The notes under the pieces: generated by a model | Told to the model about the DNA's origin: nothing | The model's input: the letters and a program-made list of their open reading frames with translations, nothing else | Database searches by the model: none | DNA from: JADKIH01 sp031367345 | GTDB taxonomy: Bacteria > Bacteroidota > Bacteroidia > AKYH767-A > 2013-40CM-41-45 | DNA: 56,378 nucleotides | Assembly (NCBI GenBank): GCA_031367345.1 | Contig: JANLPR010000160.1 | Location: forward strand, 1 to 56,378 | Reading direction: 5' to 3' | Position numbers and translations under genes: made by a program | Shown here: positions 52,028-56,378 of the stretch, piece by piece | How positions within the stretch are numbered: position 1 is the first letter of the stretch | Layout of the letters: every line of letters starts with the position of its first letter

Positions 52028-53011
52028 ATGAACACATCGAAACTTGTAAAATTTGTTTTTCACATTTTTTTTTCCGGATTCATTTTTCTAAATAGCGTTT
52101 TTGCGTTGCCTGCTAAAGGTCAAGTAGAAAGTGTGACTGATTCAGTTCAGGCGAAATTAGAGAAAGAGCAACTACACATTGATAGCGTTGTGGCATCTAT
52201 TCAGTATCGACAGGGAATATTTAACTTGAAAGATAATTTAGCATCTGTGAAAGCCGCAAATGGGCTTTCGTTTTTAAATGCGAAAGATGCAAATAAACTA
52301 CTGCACGATTTATGGAATAATCCCGAAAGCGATAATGTTCTTGGCGTATTAGTTCCAACCGATATTGCTATTGATGATGAAAAATTGTGGGCCGTAGTTT
52401 TTACTTATGAAGAAGACGGGCATGTAAAAGATGATGATGCAGCAGACATGAAGTATGATGAGTTGTTGAAGACAATGAAAGAAGATGCTGAGAATGCAAA
52501 TGCAGAAAGAGTAAAGGATGGTTATGATGCGATGCATTTAGTGGGCTGGGCACAGACTCCATTTTATGATAAGGTGCAACATAAAATTCATTGGGCGAAA
52601 GATTTATCGATAGGCGAAGGCACGCAGCACACGTTGAATTATAACATTCGGATGTTGGGTCGTAAAGGAGTACTGGTTTTAAATGTGGTTGCAAGTATAG
52701 ACCAGCTTCCGGAAATTAAAACGAAGATTAATTCGATTATGGCGAGTACAGATTTTATTGCGGGCAATCGTTACGAAGATTTTGATGAGAGCAGCGATAA
52801 AATTGCTGAGTATGGGCTGGCAGGATTAATAGCCGGAGGAGTTTTAGTGAAAACGGGATTGCTTGCAAAAATTGGATTGGTGTTAGTGAAGTTGTGGAAA
52901 GTAATTGCACTTGCAATCGCAGGTGGATTAGGTGCTTTTAAAAAGTTCTTCAACAAAAAGAAAAAAAACGAAACGAATGATTTGCCGATTGTTGAAAAAG
53001 ACAATGATTAA
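52028..53011 (+). CDS. DUF2167 membrane-anchored protein
   Basis: 327 residues. A signal peptide (about 1-31) is followed by the family blocks IQYRQGIFNLKDNLASVKAANGLSFLNAKDANKLLHDLWNNP, HLVGWAQTPFYDKVQHKIHWAKDL and LNYNIRMLGRKGVLVLNVVAS, then two hydrophobic helices (about 262-305) and a basic tail. This is the DUF2167 layout. Function is unknown. A hairpin (53128-53160) lies behind it. Confidence 0.88.
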   Translation: MNTSKLVKFVFHIFFSGFIFLNSVFALPAKGQVESVTDSVQAKLEKEQLHIDSVVASIQYRQGIFNLKDNLASVKAANGLSFLNAKDANKLLHDLWNNPESDNVLGVLVPTDIAIDDEKLWAVVFTYEEDGHVKDDDAADMKYDELLKTMKEDAENANAERVKDGYDAMHLVGWAQTPFYDKVQHKIHWAKDLSIGEGTQHTLNYNIRMLGRKGVLVLNVVASIDQLPEIKTKINSIMASTDFIAGNRYEDFDESSDKIAEYGLAGLIAGGVLVKTGLLAKIGLVLVKLWKVIALAIAGGLGAFKKFFNKKKKNETNDLPIVEKDND

Positions 53012-53127
53012 CTGATTTAAGTAAGTAGTGAGTGGTAAGTAGTAAGTAAAAAATGACCTTTTAAGTGAGGGGTAAGTAGTGACTAAGTGAGTTTTTTACT
53101 TTTTACTTTTTACTTTTTATTGCCGCA

Positions 53128-53160
53128 AAGCGAAATCTTTAGCGAAGCGGGATTTCGCTT
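53128..53160. terminator. Hairpin behind DUF2167
   Basis: AAGCGAAATC pairs perfectly with GATTTCGCTT across 13 bases. No strong T run follows, so termination is uncertain. Confidence 0.4.
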
Positions 53161-53267
53161 CTAGGTACAGACAATCTTTCCTTTTCCTAACACACACTGA
53201 AGGGAGGACCAAGCAACATTTTTTCTCCCGCAGAAACCGCAGAATACCGCAGATTTTTTTTTCTTTT

Positions 53268-53391
53268 AAGTGAGTTGTGAGTGGTAATTAGTGAGTAAAA
53301 AAATGACTAAGTGAGTGGTGAGTGGTAATTAGTGAGTAAAAAAATTGAATAAGTGAGTGGTGAGTAGTAATTAGTGAGTAAAAAAAGCAAC
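53268..53391. repeat. Tandem 41-42-base repeat, three copies
   Basis: Units start at 53268, 53309 and 53351 with AAGTGAGTGGTGAGTGGTAA (or close) and end in a poly-A stretch. The GTGAGTGGTGAGTGGT motif also flanks the 28.5 kb element. Confidence 0.75.
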
Positions 53392-53472
53392 GACCCTTTT
53401 TTTTACTTCATACTTCCCAATTCAATTGGTAAGAAGTAAATAAATGCAAACTAAATTGACCTTTGACCCTTC

Positions 53473-53700
53473 TTACTTCTCCCTCGGTCCTCTTTTATAG
53501 ATTACAAGTCCGTTGAGAAAATTGCGGAGCAGCTGATCGCCACAAGGTTTAAAATTAGCGTGGTCTTCGTTTCTAAAAACGGCACTTAGTTCTGTTTTAC
53601 TTATTTCGTAATCTACGAGTTTTAGGATTTGGATAATATCGTCGTCTCTCAGCTCTAAGGCAACGCGCAATTTTTTGAAGATATCGTTATTGGAAAGCAT
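53473..53700 (-). CDS. DUF1456 family protein (YehS-like), single repeat
   Basis: 75 residues matching one DUF1456 repeat: MLSNNDIFKKLRVALELRDDDIIQILKLVDYEISKTELSAVFRNEDHANFKPCGDQLLRNFLNGLVIYKRG. E. coli YehS has two such repeats in about 156 residues, so this is a single-repeat form, which I believe occurs in Bacteroidetes. Function unknown. It is 14 bases after the DEAD helicase. Confidence 0.8.
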   Translation of the reverse strand: MLSNNDIFKKLRVALELRDDDIIQILKLVDYEISKTELSAVFRNEDHANFKPCGDQLLRNFLNGLVIYKRGPREK

Positions 53701-53714
53701 ATTGTTTTGTCGCT

Positions 53715-54962
53715 TTAATTTCTAGTTTTATGGTCAGGTTTTTTTTGACTTTTATTTTTATTCGAAAAGTTTTTTCGTTTCCCAAAGTTACTTTTAATTT
53801 TTAGGCTCGGATTCCATTCCGGTGCTTTGCCTAATGATTCCGGCAATGGTATTTTAGGAATCACCATTTCAATAAATTCTTCTATCTGAACAAAGCGTGC
53901 TTGATCTTTAGGACTGATAAATGTGATAGCCTCGCCGGTTGTTTCTGCCCGTGCTGTGCGACCTACACGATGAACATAATCTTCTGCATCTCCCGGCACA
54001 TCGTAATTGATTACAATGCCAATGTTATCGATATCAATTCCGCGCGATAGAATGTCTGTAGCAATAAGGATCGGTGTCTTTCTGTTTTTGAAATTGAGCA
54101 AAACCGATTCTCTGTTTTCTTGAGTAAGATCGCTATGGATTGCTGCAGCAGGAAGATTTCTTTTTTGTAATTCTTTTTCTAATGTCTTAACAGCAATTTT
54201 TGTTGAGGCAAAAATTAATGTACTGGTAATTTCTCGCGATGCTAAAATATCAACGATTAAATTATTTTTTTGATCATCAAATACAACGTATGCTTTTTGA
54301 TCGACACCCGCAGCAGGTTTACTCACAGCAATATTTATTTCAACAGGGTTTTGCAATAATTTTTTAGCAAGCGGGCGAATCTTTACCGGCATTGTTGCGC
54401 TGAAAAGTAAGATCTGTTTTTTAATAGGAAGAAATTGATTGATCGTCATGATGTCTTCGTAAAAACCCATATCGAGCATTTTGTCCGCTTCATCGAGAAT
54501 CAGCGTTTCCAACTGATCCATTTTTACATAGCCAAGTTTGAGGTGACTTAACAAACGGCCGGGAGTAGCAATGATAGCAGATGTTCCTTCCATGAGCGCT
54601 TTCTTTTCTCGATCGAATGAAAAGCCATCGTTACCTCCATAGACAGCAATAGAACTGGCGTGAGTATAGTAAGCAAATCCTTGAAATGCTTGATCAATTT
54701 GAACAGCTAATTCGCGAGTTGGAGCGAGTATGAGTACGGAAGTGTGTGGTGTTTTGCTTTTTGAAATGCCTTCAAGCGTAGGCAAAATGTATGCAGCAGT
54801 TTTTCCTGTTCCTGTTTGTGCACAGGCTAGTACATCTTTTCCTTCTAAAATTACAGGTATTACACTTTTTTGTATTGGCGTTGGTTCATCATAACCCATC
54901 GTATATAGGCCATCAAGAAGCTCTTCGCTAAAATTAAACACATCAAATCCAAAATTTTCCAT
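53715..54962 (-). CDS. DEAD-box RNA helicase (RhlE-like)
   Basis: 415 residues. Q motif PTPIQKSVIP, Walker A AQTGTGKT, LAPTRELAVQ, DEAD (as LDEADKMLDMGF), SAT in FSATMPVK, then ATDILSRGIDI and HRVGRTARAETTGEA. A basic tail rich in Lys and Asn follows (FGKRKNFSNKNKSQKK). It acts on RNA structures in ribosome assembly or mRNA turnover. Followed by DUF1456 in the same orientation. Confidence 0.94.
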   Translation of the reverse strand: MENFGFDVFNFSEELLDGLYTMGYDEPTPIQKSVIPVILEGKDVLACAQTGTGKTAAYILPTLEGISKSKTPHTSVLILAPTRELAVQIDQAFQGFAYYTHASSIAVYGGNDGFSFDREKKALMEGTSAIIATPGRLLSHLKLGYVKMDQLETLILDEADKMLDMGFYEDIMTINQFLPIKKQILLFSATMPVKIRPLAKKLLQNPVEINIAVSKPAAGVDQKAYVVFDDQKNNLIVDILASREITSTLIFASTKIAVKTLEKELQKRNLPAAAIHSDLTQENRESVLLNFKNRKTPILIATDILSRGIDIDNIGIVINYDVPGDAEDYVHRVGRTARAETTGEAITFISPKDQARFVQIEEFIEMVIPKIPLPESLGKAPEWNPSLKIKSNFGKRKNFSNKNKSQKKPDHKTRN

Positions 54963-55069
54963 TTCTGCAAGGTCTGAAAATTTTATGGTTATTTGAGGGG
55001 TTTTTAGGAATTAGTTTGAAAAAAATAAACGGTTTTATTGGAATGATTATGTCGCCAATTACTCTTCGT

Positions 55070-55459
55070 TTATTTTATTTTGAAGCTAAGTGGAGTAAGT
55101 GGAAAATTTTTATTGTCGGCATTTTTACAACGGATGTATTCAATAAAAAAATTGCAGCCCGAATTTGCAGTATTGATCAAGTCGATCATTTCTTTGGTGA
55201 ACATGTAATCGTTGTGTGATGATATTTCTTTTATCCCATCTTTACACGCCAGTGAAAATTTAAAGCCGGTAATAATTAGTGTTGAGTCGTCTATTTGTAA
55301 ATGATGTGCGGTAGTAAATTCTTCTTTTGTAATCAATCCGCCCGACTTACCTGCTATGGTTACTTTGTTTGGCAGGAAACCCGTGTCTTGACTCTTGCAA
55401 GGTAGTGAAAATGTTAAATAGATAAGAAGAGATAAGATAGATGTCGAAAGTATTTTCAT
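55070..55459 (-). CDS. Secreted protein with a GldM C-terminal-like domain
   Basis: 129 residues with a signal peptide (about 1-23, ending CKSQD). The mature part, TLIITGFKFSLACKDGIKEISSHNDYMFTKEMIDLINTANSGCNFFIEYIRCKN, resembles the repeated beta-fold found at the C-terminus of GldM. It is short and stands alone, so it may be a derived secreted fragment. Role unknown. Confidence 0.65.
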   Translation of the reverse strand: MKILSTSILSLLIYLTFSLPCKSQDTGFLPNKVTIAGKSGGLITKEEFTTAHHLQIDDSTLIITGFKFSLACKDGIKEISSHNDYMFTKEMIDLINTANSGCNFFIEYIRCKNADNKNFPLTPLSFKIK

Positions 55460-55506
55460 TTTTTTTATTTTATGTTTAACTAAAAAATAGTATTGAAAAT
55501 TTTTAC

Positions 55507-56133
55507 TTAAATATTTTTAGAGTAAGCCCATTGTCCATCGTCTTTATTAAAACCCATAATTTTTAAAAAACGTTCATGGTCCTTATTGAATATTTTATGG
55601 TAACAGATCTTCTTAACGCCCTTACTGACTAAATATTTTTTTTCGGTATCGAAAATAAATTTACCTACTTCAAAGTCGCGGTATTTTTCGACGGTATAAT
55701 TTATTTTTACTTCCGCATTTCCTTCCGGAGAGATGGCAACTACAAAAATATTTGCAATTGCAAGGTCGCGTAAAACCACAAATCTTAATTCGGGATGGTT
55801 TGCTTCGGAAAGATATTCGGGGAAGTAAGCTTGAATATCCTTAGAATAAAAGTCGAGAAATTTTTTGATGAGAGCGTCATCCGGATTGAATTCAAGCAGA
55901 TCGAACTTTTCATGACGAAGATAAATCTTAACAAGTGAATAACTGTTAATAATTAGAAGAAGGCTATTGGTGATAATAATTGGCATGGCACTAATCATTA
56001 TTCCATATAGAATAAATGCGAGACAACCGAAGCTGTTCAGCCATCTAAAACGAATATCATTATTAACAAGCAATGACAGTGCTAATAGTAGAGATGCAAG
56101 ATAGCCTAGCCCAAGAGAAATGATTTGATCCAT
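55507..56133 (-). CDS. YgjV-like inner-membrane protein
   Basis: 208 residues. Three to four N-terminal membrane helices (about 5-75) are followed by a soluble tail that looks like an acetyltransferase-type alpha/beta part (KKFLDFYSKDIQAYFP, ADIxx, VSKGVKKICYHKIFNKDHERFLKIMGFNKDDG). The membrane half matches the YgjV family. Function unknown. Confidence 0.75.
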   Translation of the reverse strand: MDQIISLGLGYLASLLLALSLLVNNDIRFRWLNSFGCLAFILYGIMISAMPIIITNSLLLIINSYSLVKIYLRHEKFDLLEFNPDDALIKKFLDFYSKDIQAYFPEYLSEANHPELRFVVLRDLAIANIFVVAISPEGNAEVKINYTVEKYRDFEVGKFIFDTEKKYLVSKGVKKICYHKIFNKDHERFLKIMGFNKDDGQWAYSKNI

Positions 56134-56248
56134 TGAATTGGTTTGAGCTGTAAAAGTAGAAAATTATTAATTGAGCAATGAATTTTTCTCAAGTGGTTGG
56201 CAATTATGAATACAATCGGAAAAACTTATTTTGAGATAGTAACAAAAA

Positions 56249-56284
56249 AATCCCCGACAATTAGTTTCCTAACTATCAGGGATT
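56249..56284 (-). terminator. Terminator of the partial T9SS gene
   Basis: AATCCC pairs with GGGATT and an inner TAGTT-TCCT-AACTA stem, with a T run on the minus strand. It is 20 bases past the stop at 56304. Confidence 0.75.
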
Positions 56285-56303
56285 CGTGTGTTCATTGTTT
56301 AGT

Positions 56304-56378
56304 TTATGATTTTAATATTTTCTTAGTGACTTTTGTTTCTTTAAAAATAATGGTTACATAATAAACACCTTGAGGCAA
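56304..56378 (-). CDS. C-terminal end of a T9SS type A-sorted protein (partial)
   Basis: The minus strand enters the window in frame and reads LPQGVYYVTIIFKETKVTKK and a short end before TAA 56304. The GVYYV...TKK ending is the type A sorting signal (Por secretion C-terminal) of exported surface or secreted proteins. The gene continues beyond the right edge. It is ended by the hairpin at 56249-56284. Confidence 0.8.
   Translation of the reverse strand: MPQGVYYVTIIFKETKVTKKILKS

Larger units (their letters stand above)
53012..53472. other. Intergenic low-complexity region with GTGAGTGGT-type repeats
   Basis: It starts with GTAAGTAGTGAGTGGTAAGTAGTAAG, holds the hairpin at 53128-53160 and three tandem copies of a 41-42-base unit (53268-53391), all written in the same GTGAGTGGT style as the trpS-carboxyltransferase gap. 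No gene is seen. Confidence 0.7.

Noticed and set aside
53268..53391. Could the 41-42-base tandem be a CRISPR?
   Set aside because: The entire unit repeats with no variable spacer.
55016..55219. 67-codon plus frame
   Set aside because: Mostly antisense to the secreted GldM-like gene, which has a clear signal peptide.

Overview
The window looks like a chromosomal piece of a low-GC Bacteroidota (Bacteroidetes). Evidence: repeated phylum-type promoter -7 boxes (TAnnTTTG) upstream of genes, two type IX secretion sorting domains (a type B domain at 8.25 kb, a type A tail at the right edge), families largely confined to this phylum (DUF4175, HU-CCDC81/SPOR protein, GldM-C-like secreted protein), a heptamer-rich intergenic style, and typical Bacteroidetes versions of AspRS, GluRS, GlnRS, YbeY and L32. 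Genus cannot be decided from the sequence alone.

Layout. 1-4.7 kb is an accessory block: a HEPN-motif protein followed by a RES-domain protein (minus strand), a short remnant that resembles the start of a DNA methylase, an IS21-family remnant (intact istB, 5'-truncated istA) and a patchwork of intergenic repeats. 4.7-38.3 kb is mostly core genome: plsX, rpmF, yceD, plsC, bacilliredoxin, two stand-alone receivers, tadA, aspS, a dipeptide epimerase, a PAS histidine kinase, methylmalonyl-CoA epimerase, tRNA-CAU, rpoN, the HU/SPOR protein, a MarR-controlled electrophile/oxidative-stress cluster (yceI to marR) with a perfect 36-bp palindrome on its promoter, trpS, a biotin-dependent carboxyltransferase, purD, ybeY, a RsbW-like kinase and the giant DUF4175 protein.

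38.4-45.4 kb is a second accessory block. A membrane/small-protein pair is followed by a plus-strand four-gene cassette: an MmeI-like single-chain restriction-modification enzyme, a protein with a HEPN-like RSHLIH motif, a fusion of a Panacea (DUF4065)-like domain to DUF488, and a protein resembling the dual-OB partner of DUF488. This is the best candidate for an undescribed defence module in the window.

45.9-56.4 kb returns to core genes: a coiled-coil/winged-helix protein, an rRNA-type methyltransferase, adjacent gltX and glnS, folB, DUF2167, DUF1456, a DEAD-box helicase, and membrane and secreted proteins. The methylmalonyl-CoA epimerase and carboxyltransferase together suggest propionate/methylmalonyl-CoA metabolism. 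Gene functions are inferred by reading protein sequences for family motifs; no database search was run.
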